Of a stretch of DNA of 64,000 nt, positions 10,320 through 20,467 are shown in pieces. Every line of letters starts with the position of its first letter. Position 1 is the stretch's first letter. This DNA comes from Corallochytrium limacisporum (lineage: Eukaryota > Opisthokonta). The translations under genes and the position numbers were made by a program. The notes beneath the pieces were generated by a model that did not search any database, was not told the DNA's origin, and saw nothing but the letters and a program-made list of their open reading frames with translations. Location of the stretch: assembly GCA_002811645.1 (NCBI GenBank), contig PDIP01000040.1, positions 63,123 through 127,122 on the forward strand, given 5' to 3'.

Positions 10320-10488
10320 AGGCCTCCAGCAAGAGTGGCTCGTCTGTCACGGTTTCAGAGTATTCGTCAAAGGAAACCCGCCCATCACGGTCGCGGTCCA
10401 TTTTTCTCATGATGATGTCGACGAAATCGTTAATGACCTCATAGGCGTCGTCCTCGCTTACCGAGCGGAGACCTGTGGTAAAGTTCAC
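10294..10488 (-). pseudogene. CLXN: calaxin (EFCAB1)-like C-terminal EF-hand fragment
   Basis: The frame encodes one EF-hand loop, DRDRDGRVSFDEY, in the context VINDFVDIIMRKM...TVTDEPLLLEAF, which matches the last EF-hand and the LLLEAF tail of calaxin, a calcium sensor of ciliary outer dynein arms. A TAA closes the frame just upstream and there is no ATG start. A TTTACCACAG site at about 10467-10476 could be a splice acceptor, making this a terminal exon. However, no further EF-hand can be read in any minus frame between here and NEK10 at 11027, so it looks like an isolated exon or decayed gene. Its stop codon (10294-10296) falls inside the glutathione transferase coding sequence on the other strand. 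Confidence 0.55.
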
Positions 10489-11026
10489 CGCAAGGATGCG
10501 TTATACCCCCAATTACACATCGCCTTAGCTTTTCACCATGGAACCTTATATACTCCAAGCTACGATCCAGTGCATGATGGCCGATGAGAATGACGCAGAG
10601 ACTACAAAGCATATGAATGAAAGCTACAAGCGAGGCGAAATTGGTACCCTGGCTCATCTCTTCGCTCATCCCCTTAAAAGCAGGGCCACAGACGCCCGGC
10701 TCTCCTTTCCCCTCGCCCCCTCGCCCTTTTCGTCGGTTCGTCTGCTGGCGGATGCCGGCCTCACAAACCGTCCGAACGGTCTGAGGGGGGATGGGGGGAG
10801 CATTCAGCAAGGGCAGACTCGGGAAGGAACAGGAGAGGCTCAGAAGGGAGGGAAGAGAGAGTCACACCGGACGAGCACGGGTTGAGCATGACTCACGCGA
10901 GTTGTGCCCGAGCAGGTACGCAGTCCCCGAAAATTCACATGTACCAAAGCTATACACAGATAACCATGCAATGAAATACACGCCAAGAAATGGAATATAT
11001 ATTCAGGGCAATCTCAATGTTGACGA
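10489..11026. other. spacer between calaxin fragment and NEK10
   Basis: All three minus frames were read for missing EF-hands and none was found. The stretch is pyrimidine-rich on the minus strand around 10680-10860. It is probably the NEK10 3' untranslated region. Confidence 0.5.
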
Positions 11027-14000
11027 TCAAGGCTGCAGGTCAGCGGTGATTCCCGAAACGAGGGAGTAGTAGCCACAGTCTTCGAGGGCGTGCTCAATAA
11101 CGCTCTTGAGCTGCTGGTATGTTAAACGATTGTCCTTCGGCAGGGCACCTTGGGACGGAGATGACGAGTTTGCCCCTCCGCCGGCGCCCGATGTTGCAGA
11201 GGAGACGTTGGTGCTTTCCGGTGTGTCCACAGCACCACCACTCGTACCCGCGGTAACACGATCCTGAGAGGCCAAGACTTCACCAGCCATCGGCCCAAAA
11301 TCAATGTCCACGTAGTCTGTTGAATCGGAGATGAATTTTTGCAGTTCTTCTTTGATATAGTTGCCTCTGCGACCAGAGGCGAAGAGGAATCGTTTGTACG
11401 TCTCAATCACACGTCGAGCTGGATTGTACTCCAGACTGGGCGGGAGCTGGCTAATGTGGATGATCTTGTGCAGCTGAGAGAGCATGGTCAGAATTGGGTC
11501 CTGGATTAGGCGCACATTCTTTGGACTGACAGTGAGTTTGGCAGTGGTCAGGTTGGCACTGTACGGTCGGCTGGATAATGTCCGACGCACGGCCAAGGGC
11601 GAGGGCGCCGGTGGTGCGCCAGCACTAGCACCTGTACCACCTGTAGCAGGCAAGTCGATTTGCGCCGACGGCGCTCTTGTGCCACCGCCTGGTGACACTG
11701 CTGCAAGCTCGCTAACTGACAGGTTCTCAGTATTTGACCGTTGGCGCTGTGGCTGTTGTTGCTGCTGGCCTCCTGCCTTTAAGGTCGGAGACCTCTCGGA
11801 GTCAAACCCTTGAGTGTACGGACTACCTGGGGAAGGAAGCGACACCCGCCCGCCGGGCCCGGCAGTCCTTGGCGGTGCAACTGGAGTGCCGGGACCAGAC
11901 AGTGCAACACCCTGGCTCACGGGCCTTGTGATCGCGGACATACCAGTCAAAGGTCGTCCTCCTGTGGCAGTGTGGTGGTGTGGCTGGTCATGAACGTCCG
12001 CAGAAAAGTGCCCGACACCCTGTGCAGCCATAACAAGTTTCTGGAAACTCTGCATATTTGCATTGGCTTCTTGGAAATATCGCTGACTGCGCTTGCGCTC
12101 CCGTCCAAGTTCTTTTTCCATATTGAGCAGATCAATCTGCAGACGATCAACCTCGAGCAGAAGCATGGGAGCCACAATGGCAGCGACCTGATTGATGTCC
12201 GGTCTCAAAGCGCTCGACGGTTCCAGACAGTGATTTACCGCCTCGGTGAGCAAAGGATTAATGTTGTCACGGCTGATAGGTTCAAAATCACCTTCCACAA
12301 TTTTCTTAGCCAGCGTTAACATATTACTGCTGACGAACGGTGGGTTCAGGGTGATCATTTGGTACAAAATGCAACCCAAGGCCCAAATGTCTGCCTTTTC
12401 GCCGTACGGTTCATTCTGCACTAGTTCCGGACAGGAGTACATGATTGTACCCACCATACTGTTCATGACACTGAGCTCACTCTTGCGTTTGGCGAGGCCA
12501 AAATCAGTGATCTTCACCACGTCATCCTCATCGACCATAATGTTCGCAGGCGTTAGATCCCGATGCACGATGTGTTTCTCTTTATGAATGTACCGCAAGG
12601 CTCGCACAAGCTGCACAAAAATTTTCCAGATTTTCTCCTCTGACATGGCTTGCTCCTTCTCCTTCAATGAGGCTAGATAGTCATTGAGACTAAAGCCATC
12701 GACAAGCTCCATTATGATGTGTAACTTATCTGCATCCACGAAACTATTATAGTACCGCACAACATTCGGATGTCTCAACTGACTCTCTATCATGCTGACC
12801 TCGGTGAGGACATCCTTAGATGCCTTATGCTGTTCTGTTACGCTCAGCGAAATTTCCTTCATCGCATAGAACACAGACTGATCTGTACGCTTTCGAACTT
12901 TGTAGACTGACCCGAATGCACCCCTGCCCATCAGTTCAATGATTGCGTAGTTGCCGACGTTCCGAATGGGGTTGCGATTCATGTTTACATCCCGAATGAG
13001 GTTATGGAATGACACAAGCCCGGTGTGATCCAAGTTCATCACGTACTCGACAAGAACACTGTACTTGTTCAGATCCGACTGATAGTTCCCAACATCAATA
13101 AACATTTCAAACAAGCTAGGATCGAACAACTTCCGAAACACGGAACGGTTGCGTGCCACACTAAAAATGAATCGCAGGCAGCGGAATGCACTGGCCATGG
13201 CGTCTGTGCGCATGGCGTCATCACTGAGCCGCCCTGTGGAAGGGCCTTTCATGGCAGCCGAGGCACCTTCATTGTTGGAGCCGTCGGCCATATGATGTTT
13301 CTGCATGTCAGCGCGTTCCGGCGAGATCGATGGCGACGGGCCGTTGCTGTCTTGTGGGCCGGACCGCAATCGTGAGATGGCATCGGTTATTTCTTCTGTT
13401 GGGTTCGTGGATGCCAATCGCTGGCTAGGAATGAGCACCATTGCAATTTGGTACACACCGTTGTTCCGCGTTACCAAATGTGCGTTCGTGTCAACCATCA
13501 TCAGCTGGGTTAACGAGTTAAGAGCAGCGGTCAAGATACCGAGGACCCGCCTCATTTCCGCTTGATTTTCCGCTGCTGCTTTATCGTGGTTCGAGTCTTG
13601 CCGCAGTATCTCGCCAGCTGGTGCTTGATATCTTGCAGCTTCAACACGACTGAGAACTTGTCTTCGTTCGTTCACCCTTGTGATGGTATTAAGGATAAGC
13701 TGAATACCGCCCTTCTGCCGAATGACATCTGCGATGCCCGTCCGGGTCGACATCTTCTCGATGATGCCCAACATGTGCACACTGATGATATCGTCATTTA
13801 ACATGAGCGACGTGAGTACAAGATTAATACCCTCTGCCCTCTCCATTTGCAATCGCGCGTTCTCTGCCCTGCACAGAGAATTAAGCAAGCCGCCCGCCAC
13901 TCGCTTCGACTTGGTTGGACATTCATTCAGGAGGCCACACAAGGCATCTACGATGTTCAATTCCGCCATGGCATGCAGAGCCGCTCCATTTTGTGCCATA

Positions 14001-15073
14001 CTATTCAACGCATGTAGGCAGCAGTGCAGAATGCGGATGTCCTGACAATTCAGCAATAGTACCAGCTGGCGATGGAATCCCAATTGTATGAAGAGTTCAA
14101 TGTGATTAGCCTCAGACGTTAATTTCTGCACAATACTGCTCTGTTCTCCAACCAACTCAGCCAGGTATTCCAGACCAATCGGTACGCAGTGTTCCCGGAA
14201 GTAGCGCTCGACGGACTGTTCAAAAATGTCCATCAGTCGCCGTGCACCGTCCAGTTCAACGAAATGATCCCGCAAAGAGTGGTCTCTGAGCAGCACACGG
14301 ATGGTCTGGATCACGCGTAATTTGCTTGCGCCGTCTAGAGGTCGCCATGATGAGTCAACCAAATAGAGTTGCACGAGTGCTAGCAACAAGTCAAAATAGG
14401 TATTCGAATGGAACCTGTACGTATGCCGATGCCATGAAATGAACTCCTCAAACGCTGATGCTGCGTCGTCTGTAAGAGAAGACTTGCCTCTGGAAGATAG
14501 GTCCTGCTGGTGTCTCTCGGTATCCCGTGCGTGTGTGTCACAGAGTACTTCAACCAATTTTCCTGCCTTGAGTTCCGCAACAGCCAGACTTTCTTCCGCA
14601 GACATAGTACGATCTAAACGCAGGTCCTCCTCTCCAGGGGGCGCTGGCAAATTAGTTCGACTATTGGCTGGTCGTGAACTACTTCTTCTAGGTACAGTCG
14701 GCATTTCCCTTGGAGAGCGACCTCCTCCTGTGAACACGGCTGTTCCACGACCGCGGCTGGCCTCCTCTGCTAGATTTCCCAGATTACCTCCTGGTGATCG
14801 TAACGAATCTACTTTCCTTCCACTTTGGTCCCCATGATGTGAAGCCCGACGGACTAAAACAGCCTGTGCGCCGTTCGTCGACGGTGACGGCGGATGCTGT
14901 GGTGGGTGAACTCCGATGGCAGGGTTCCGTCCCCCGGACGACGGCACAGCCTTGAATGTATATGGATTTCCAGGAGTGCTCCCACGTCTCAGTAAACCCC
15001 TTGCACCCCGGCTCCCGGTAGGCAGAGCCATACCAGCAACCTCGAAATCTTGTGATTCCCGGCCACTGTTCAT
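11027..15073 (-). CDS. NEK10: NEK10-like ARM-repeat protein kinase
   Basis: The 1348-residue protein has a disordered Arg/Ser/Pro-rich N terminus (1-150), an armadillo-like helical region (about 200-620; for example LVLLLNCQDIRILHCCLHALNSM), a kinase domain (about 708-975), a coiled coil (about 985-1030) and a disordered tail. Kinase landmarks are the glycine loop at 716-721 (GRGAFG), K739, the catalytic H837-R838-D839 and DFG at 857-859. The catalytic loop reads HRDLTPANIM rather than HRDLKP, and the activation region VGTIMYSCPELVQNEPYGEKAD is also NEK10-like. ARM repeats ahead of a mid-protein NEK kinase is the NEK10 architecture. Animal NEK10 acts in motile ciliogenesis and DNA-damage signalling. 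It lies next to a calaxin remnant, also ciliary. It is longer than the human protein mainly through its tails. Confidence 0.88.
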   Translation of the reverse strand: MNSGRESQDFEVAGMALPTGSRGARGLLRRGSTPGNPYTFKAVPSSGGRNPAIGVHPPQHPPSPSTNGAQAVLVRRASHHGDQSGRKVDSLRSPGGNLGNLAEEASRGRGTAVFTGGGRSPREMPTVPRRSSSRPANSRTNLPAPPGEEDLRLDRTMSAEESLAVAELKAGKLVEVLCDTHARDTERHQQDLSSRGKSSLTDDAASAFEEFISWHRHTYRFHSNTYFDLLLALVQLYLVDSSWRPLDGASKLRVIQTIRVLLRDHSLRDHFVELDGARRLMDIFEQSVERYFREHCVPIGLEYLAELVGEQSSIVQKLTSEANHIELFIQLGFHRQLVLLLNCQDIRILHCCLHALNSMAQNGAALHAMAELNIVDALCGLLNECPTKSKRVAGGLLNSLCRAENARLQMERAEGINLVLTSLMLNDDIISVHMLGIIEKMSTRTGIADVIRQKGGIQLILNTITRVNERRQVLSRVEAARYQAPAGEILRQDSNHDKAAAENQAEMRRVLGILTAALNSLTQLMMVDTNAHLVTRNNGVYQIAMVLIPSQRLASTNPTEEITDAISRLRSGPQDSNGPSPSISPERADMQKHHMADGSNNEGASAAMKGPSTGRLSDDAMRTDAMASAFRCLRFIFSVARNRSVFRKLFDPSLFEMFIDVGNYQSDLNKYSVLVEYVMNLDHTGLVSFHNLIRDVNMNRNPIRNVGNYAIIELMGRGAFGSVYKVRKRTDQSVFYAMKEISLSVTEQHKASKDVLTEVSMIESQLRHPNVVRYYNSFVDADKLHIIMELVDGFSLNDYLASLKEKEQAMSEEKIWKIFVQLVRALRYIHKEKHIVHRDLTPANIMVDEDDVVKITDFGLAKRKSELSVMNSMVGTIMYSCPELVQNEPYGEKADIWALGCILYQMITLNPPFVSSNMLTLAKKIVEGDFEPISRDNINPLLTEAVNHCLEPSSALRPDINQVAAIVAPMLLLEVDRLQIDLLNMEKELGRERKRSQRYFQEANANMQSFQKLVMAAQGVGHFSADVHDQPHHHTATGGRPLTGMSAITRPVSQGVALSGPGTPVAPPRTAGPGGRVSLPSPGSPYTQGFDSERSPTLKAGGQQQQQPQRQRSNTENLSVSELAAVSPGGGTRAPSAQIDLPATGGTGASAGAPPAPSPLAVRRTLSSRPYSANLTTAKLTVSPKNVRLIQDPILTMLSQLHKIIHISQLPPSLEYNPARRVIETYKRFLFASGRRGNYIKEELQKFISDSTDYVDIDFGPMAGEVLASQDRVTAGTSGGAVDTPESTNVSSATSGAGGGANSSSPSQGALPKDNRLTYQQLKSVIEHALEDCGYYSLVSGITADLQP

Positions 15074-15729
15074 AATGAACCGGTAAACATGTTCCCTAGG
15101 AAGCGTCCATTCTGCTGAGGGACCTCAATGCAGTGTGCCATTTTTCACCTACATGGAATATGCAAACAGCTTCTTCACAGAGAGCCTAAAATTTGTACCA
15201 AGATGTGTACCCGTAGGCTTCCGGTATCTGTAGTACACAGGAACGTATCGGTAATCAGAGCATTGAACTACCTGAAATCCCCGTCCAAGCAACTGCCAGC
15301 TGTACAACACGCCACGACAAAGCAAGCCACCCCGCCAGGGAACTGCCCGAGCCGTCCGAACTACTTTGGATTTGAAACAGGCAAATTTCCTACCCCGTCT
15401 TTCCACGACACTTGCAGTCCATGAATGTTCACAGAGTCGGCATATATTTATTACTATCCTCCGGGTCGAAATACCTATCCAAATCACAGTCAATCGACAG
15501 GAATAAGGAGGGAGGGAGGCGTTCGGGCCACCCCAGCTCAGATGCGAACTCAGCGATTCCGAAAACCGTTTCAGACTCAAGTCTGACGAATGTGCAACGT
15601 ATATAAGACGATCCGCAGCTAAATCACCATTAAAATGGGATTTTATTGAATATGTGGAGTCTGATCACGGGCAATGAAGATGCTACGATATTTAACTCCT
15701 TTGATGGACTCGACTAGAGACAAGTTTTC
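15074..15729. other. intergenic region, divergent promoters
   Basis: It separates the NEK10 start (-) from a glycosyltransferase start (+). A 143-codon minus-strand open frame (15149-15580) has a cysteine/arginine-rich translation with no recognisable domain and I leave it uncalled. Confidence 0.5.
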
Positions 15730-17118
15730 ATGCGAGACATTTGGCATTTGAAGTCGCACAGCCAGAAGCTGGTCTTTGGCGTACTCCTTTGCGTATCTGT
15801 CGTGTTTCTCTGGGGAATATCGAATGCATTTGACCTGGACACAACATTCGGAAACGTTGTTTTCACGGACGCCACAGAACCTGAAAGGAAGTTTGAACAT
15901 GACCCAATTTTTGACGAGCTGAAAATTCACCTTCCCAACAGCACCGAGATCGAGAGTCACATATCAGATGGAATACATTGGGATGAAAACCTGAAGAATG
16001 AGTTAAGGAGTCCTCCCTCGCAGTCATTTACGCAGTCTCGCTGGGAAGCCCTGGAGTTTAACTTCATGCACCATGAGGAGTCGGTTTTATTTATTTATGT
16101 GGCCACTGGACGGTATCAGAACTACATTCCACTGGTCCTATTTTACAACAGACTGATCATTCCAAGCTCATGCTTCCTGTTCTTCGTCGGTGAGCAAGTC
16201 CATGAAGATGTGCAGAAAGCCATTTTGTCTATGAATGAAACTGGCGACTTGGATCCACACTGCGTGCATTTTCGGGCTCCAACAAAAGATACCAATTGGG
16301 CTCTTAATCGCAGACTGTCGCAGGCTGTGCGTTGGGTCGATTTGGATGACATCATGTTGAGATACCCATATCATTACATTGGTGATGTGGACATTGCCAT
16401 GATGCCTGAAACGCCAGATTTTCTTTCACAGCATTTGCTTCAAATGAGACAGTTAGACTTGCCATTTTCAAACGCCGACAGGTATTACCTCAGAAGTCAA
16501 AAGGAACGTGATCAATGCATGACTGCGGGACATAAGACATTCCACCGGGAAAAGGGCAATATACAAGACTACTGCCACCGCTTCACAGGGCTCCATTTCG
16601 TAGCCACACGCGAGTATTACACGGGGGCGCTTTCAGCGATTCTTCGAATGCGGGAATTTCTGACCCAGGCCGTTAAGGATCAGAATGGGAACGCCGAGAA
16701 GGTACACAAAGTTCTGTGTGAGCACTATACAGGTATTCATATCGCCTCATTCTGCGATGAAGCAGTCCTGCACGCTCTGCTGAAGGAGAGCACATTCGGA
16801 GATCGCATCGAGAGTCTGTATCAAAGCCGTAAACCCCTTCAGGAGTATAAGGATGTGATCCGATTTCGACCACATCATGGGATCCATTTGAACCACGGCA
16901 GACTCAACACCGTCCATAATTATTGCACCAAGGCTGACAAGGAAAGCTATGGGCGATCATGGTGTGACTATCTGCACGCCGAAAGATATCCAACCCTGTC
17001 AGAATCAGTCCAACCAATTTGGAAACAATACTTTAGTGAGACTATTACTGTTGTGGAATCATGTTGTCCAGAAGTAATAGCACACCAGAAGAAAGAACAT
17101 GACAAAAGTGGGCGATGA
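15730..17118 (+). CDS. putative type II membrane glycosyltransferase
   Basis: The 462-residue protein begins with a short basic cytoplasmic tail and one hydrophobic segment (about 14-34, LVFGVLLCVSVVFLWGIS), followed by a luminal domain, the layout of Golgi glycosyltransferases. The luminal part contains VLFIYVATGRYQNYIPLVLFYNRL, an acidic GDVDIAMM motif near residue 220 that could be the metal-binding DxD of a GT-A fold, then FTGLHFVATREYYTG and HLNHGRLNTVHNY blocks rich in His and Cys. I do not recognise the exact family. The convergent neighbour at 17323-18715 is also a Golgi-type transferase, which supports a glycan-modifying role. The first ATG of the frame is used. Confidence 0.6.
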   Translation: MRDIWHLKSHSQKLVFGVLLCVSVVFLWGISNAFDLDTTFGNVVFTDATEPERKFEHDPIFDELKIHLPNSTEIESHISDGIHWDENLKNELRSPPSQSFTQSRWEALEFNFMHHEESVLFIYVATGRYQNYIPLVLFYNRLIIPSSCFLFFVGEQVHEDVQKAILSMNETGDLDPHCVHFRAPTKDTNWALNRRLSQAVRWVDLDDIMLRYPYHYIGDVDIAMMPETPDFLSQHLLQMRQLDLPFSNADRYYLRSQKERDQCMTAGHKTFHREKGNIQDYCHRFTGLHFVATREYYTGALSAILRMREFLTQAVKDQNGNAEKVHKVLCEHYTGIHIASFCDEAVLHALLKESTFGDRIESLYQSRKPLQEYKDVIRFRPHHGIHLNHGRLNTVHNYCTKADKESYGRSWCDYLHAERYPTLSESVQPIWKQYFSETITVVESCCPEVIAHQKKEHDKSGR

Positions 17119-17322
17119 TGGCACATGAGATAAGATTACGTCGTTGCGCGCTGTTGTGAGCATCATGACCATCACTAGCAGTGCGTGCGATGATTGTTGC
17201 CCTGCTCGTAGTCAATTTCATGAAAGAGAAAGACCATAATTGACGTTCATAGAATCTGCACGTTGGACTTGTGGTGTCGTATAGAACTGTGAGATCTCCA
17301 CATCTAAACTTTCAATACTTGT

Positions 17323-18715
17323 TTATTGTTGTGCGCCGCTGCAAAACAGGTCTCTTGCCATCAGGATGTGCTGTTCAAGACGATCTAGGTCAACCACCAT
17401 GTCAGAGTCACGTATCCTGACCCTTAAGGGTTCGCACACTTCCTTATTGCCACCATACCTCTCGTCCCAGTTCGTACACTCATTCTTCATCACACTTAAG
17501 ATCTGTTTGTCGATTTCGCCAGTGCGTGGACCGACAGGAATATGGCCCTCACTAAAAATATAGCCACGTATTAAATTCTCAGTAGACTTCCCGAACACAT
17601 CATCTGCAATCAGCACACCTACTTCAACAGCAACAGTGCTGGGGTGGGCCCACAGCAGGTTTACGACTTGGGAGCCGTGCGGTGTCACCAAAATATCAGA
17701 CTGAAACTGCATCGCTTGCTCCTCTACAGTCATGTCGCTATTTGTTGTTACTATTTGAACCGGCTCACTGCTAAGCCTGTTCAAGAGCTGAATCACGTCA
17801 TCAAGGTTTGTGAATCTCCGGGCAGAGTTTCGTGATTTCGTGCGTTGCACAAGTTTGATCCGAGGATTGCATTCCACGGAATGACTGGGATCTTCTTTCA
17901 ATCCCAGATATGCGCGTAATTCGCTTGCATACTCGTTAGCAAAATGTGGCATCCATATCCCAGCCCGAGGTGAGATGTAAACTCGTTCAAAACAACTGCG
18001 TGTCCCAAAATCCTTTCCAAAGGCCAATATGTTCCCAGTGTGATAAAGATGCCGCCAGAAGAATCGCATCGTACTGGGACATTTGGGAAAGCCCTATACA
18101 ATTATGAAATGCTATGTTATCGATGATACCTGGCTGAACTTTATCCCGTACCATGCTGAGGTGAAATAATTTCCCCATACCTTTGACCCAGTGACTCAAA
18201 TTATGATTGTTGGAAGGGAGTCGCCAGCAGTCGACGAGAAAGGTGGTACCTGGAACAAATGCCAAATCAAAGCGCTCCAAAAGATCAGCTTTCTTCATTC
18301 CCCTGTAGTCCATGGGCTTGCCGCGTCGAAAATTGTACTCAGGAAACGGCTTTATGCCCATAAAATAGTCTTCTGTCGAGATGCAAACGTTTTCCATTGT
18401 TACATAAGGGGATTCATCATATATGCCAAGGACCTCACCTCGGAACAGCGACAGTCGCTTTTCTAAGTTTCTACTCCATGTTGGCGGTACCGAAAAATAA
18501 TCTATCCTATCTTCTTTGAACCTAGTGGAAAACTGATTCGCCAGGTGACGCAAGTATCTGGCTTTCTCATTGTCCACAGCATCATGCGGCGATACAAATG
18601 TGAATGGCCAGCTTGAAACAGATAGTTCAAGATTTGTAAGGGAAAAAATGGCCACTGTGATAAAACCTACAACTGCAAAAAGGATTTTCCGCGCATGCAG
18701 CCGCCTACAACGCAT
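17323..18715 (-). CDS. GT61-like (DUF563) glycosyltransferase with a frame break
   Basis: Two overlapping minus-strand frames make one protein. The 5' frame (18715 to about 18080) has a signal anchor (ILFAVVGFITVAIFSLTNL) and the block PGTTFLVDCWRLPSNNHNLSHW. The 3' frame (from about 18085 to 17323) carries FGTRSCFERVYISPR and DILVTPHGSQVVNLLWAHP, the DUF563/GT61 (EOGT-like) signature. The intact paralogue at 30736-32613 has both parts in one frame in the same order (PGHTFLVDTFTPKHNFGHW, then TPLIVSSHSSQLLNMAFG). Here they are offset by one base at about 18070-18090, around SQMSQYDA. No well-formed intron removes the shift: the best candidates are very short or lose conserved residues. A sequencing error, recent pseudogenisation or unusual decoding are the options. 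Confidence 0.75.
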
Positions 18716-19240
18716 AATTTCAGACCTCTCTTTCAGCGGAGTGTTTGAGGAACCAAACCGACTGGCTCCAACCCATTTCCCCCTATGTTACTGTGTGCAG
18801 AGACTGTGCTACAGCCTGCAATAGATACACAGATCTATGCTACTGAACATATCCAACCATACATACTCGCGATCGCTTAGACACCTAGAGAATTTCAGAA
18901 ATCACACATCGAACGGAGCTGCGGAGCAAGCAAATACCTCACCGGCACTCTCCCCCGCTTTCTACGCTTCGCAGACAGTCCTACGTGCGTGTGCCGAAGG
19001 AGCGGGAAATTTATGACACAAATTTCGTCGGAGAAGAGCTGAGTGTCACAGTCGCGAAGATTTTGCAAGTTCCCGGGGCGCCAGTGTTGCTACCAACCTC
19101 TGTTCATCAAAAACTGTCCCAGTTTTTGATTCCTTTCCCTGCCAACCCTGTCAGGACCGCTACGTTCGATCGGATAACAACCAAGAAAAAATCACAATAT
19201 TGATTATATTTGAGTTTTTGATTGCAGACATTCAAATTTC
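18716..19240. other. intergenic region
   Basis: No gene, RNA or notable repeat was recognised between the GT61-like gene and the small coiled-coil frame. Confidence 0.6.
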
Positions 19241-19549
19241 TCACCCCATATCAAGCTGTCTGGCATGGTCCGTGCTGTTCATCAGCGGCGTAGATTGGTT
19301 TTCAAGCATGCTAAGTTCCATGCTAAGACTCTGTTCCATGTGTGTTCGTGCCTTCTCGCCATCAGTGGCTCGCTCTTCTAGGATGCGCATGCTCTTCATG
19401 TTCTGTTTCGCAGTTTCTTCAAGAATGGCTACTTGATGTCCGAGTTCCTGAACCATGATGGCTGCAGCCTGGAGATCCGATTCGGAGACCGTAAGCAGCT
19501 TTTCATACGTTCTGTGTCTCCTGTTCATGTCCTTGTACGTGTGCTCCAT
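19241..19549 (-). CDS. small coiled-coil protein, unknown
   Basis: A 102-residue frame opens with ATG and reads MEHTYKDMNRRHRTYEKLL, continuing as an uninterrupted amphipathic helix rich in Glu, Gln, Met and Leu (MVQELGHQVAILEETAKQNM). That composition suggests a coiled coil of 75-80 residues and argues against a noise frame. It starts only 39 bases after the TMEM41 stop on the same strand, tighter than any other tandem pair here, so it could be a separate short transcript or part of a dicistronic or spliced message. No family is recognised. Confidence 0.45.
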   Translation of the reverse strand: MEHTYKDMNRRHRTYEKLLTVSESDLQAAAIMVQELGHQVAILEETAKQNMKSMRILEERATDGEKARTHMEQSLSMELSMLENQSTPLMNSTDHARQLDMG

Positions 19550-19588
19550 GCTTTCTGACGGGTGTTTCTATACTTTATGAGGGTCACC

Positions 19589-20467
19589 CTAGTTCTTCTT
19601 CTTCTCGTTGGCATCAGTCTCTCCTGCTTCATCAAGCTTTTCCATGAGGTACTCCTTGAAGAATACAGGCAGTAAAGAGACGAACCCAGCGGCGAAGAGA
19701 AAAACAATGGTGTTGACAGAGTGCCCGAGATCGTTGTGCGTCAAGGTTTCGATGGTCTGCCCCAATTGCACAAACAGTGTTGAGGGAATAAGCACTCCAA
19801 TGAATGTACCCAAAGAAAAAGGCACGATGGGATAAGGCACCGAAGGACTGAACAGTGTAATCATCCAATTCGGCACCAGGGGAGTAATGCGCAAGAAGAT
19901 CATGTACCAGAGCAAATGCTGCTTGTGGCGGTTGACTCTTTGCTCAAACTCACCGAGGTGGGACTTGAAGACAATCTTCAGTTCTTCGGAAATCAGATAC
20001 TTTGCAAAAAAGTAGCAGATGGTGGCACCTGTGGCACTGCAGGCAGAAACAGTAAACAGGGCCACTGGGAATGGGAAGATGCTCCCGCCCAGAATTGTAA
20101 AAAATATGGAACCCGGAATTGCGAAGGCCTGAAGAACAACGTATGTGGCAGCATAGACTATATACACGGTCCAAAAGTCTTCCTGAACCATACCCGCCAA
20201 CGTTCTGTGCAACGTCTTAAGTTGTTGAATATTGCGAGGAATTTTCAGGGCTGGATGTACATGAAGCAGGGTCATCACTCCGTATAACCCGAACCCAATA
20301 AGTACTACCGCTACGACAAACTTTACAACTAATCTTATATACACTCGTCGGAGATTCACGGGGTACTGTCCACTAGTCTGTGCCCCGTTGATGCATTCCT
20401 TTCTGTGATGTATGGCCTGGTCGGGGTCCACCCCATCAGTGGAACCCCCATGACGTGTTATCACCAT
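19589..20467 (-). CDS. TMEM41: TMEM41-family VTT-domain membrane protein
   Basis: The 292-residue multi-pass protein contains the SNARE-associated/VTT (DedA) domain: AFAIPGSIFFTILGGSIFPF, CSATGATICYFFAKYLISEELK and the FLRITPLVPNWMITLFSPSV motif diagnostic of the TMEM41/VMP1 group. TMEM41B and VMP1 are ER phospholipid scramblases needed for autophagosome and lipoprotein formation; that role is inferred by family. A first membrane segment at about 58-80 is preceded by a polar N terminus, and the C terminus is Lys/Glu-rich. I used the ATG at 20467; the frame also has a GTG 12 codons earlier. Confidence 0.88.
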   Translation of the reverse strand: MVITRHGGSTDGVDPDQAIHHRKECINGAQTSGQYPVNLRRVYIRLVVKFVVAVVLIGFGLYGVMTLLHVHPALKIPRNIQQLKTLHRTLAGMVQEDFWTVYIVYAATYVVLQAFAIPGSIFFTILGGSIFPFPVALFTVSACSATGATICYFFAKYLISEELKIVFKSHLGEFEQRVNRHKQHLLWYMIFLRITPLVPNWMITLFSPSVPYPIVPFSLGTFIGVLIPSTLFVQLGQTIETLTHNDLGHSVNTIVFLFAAGFVSLLPVFFKEYLMEKLDEAGETDANEKKKN

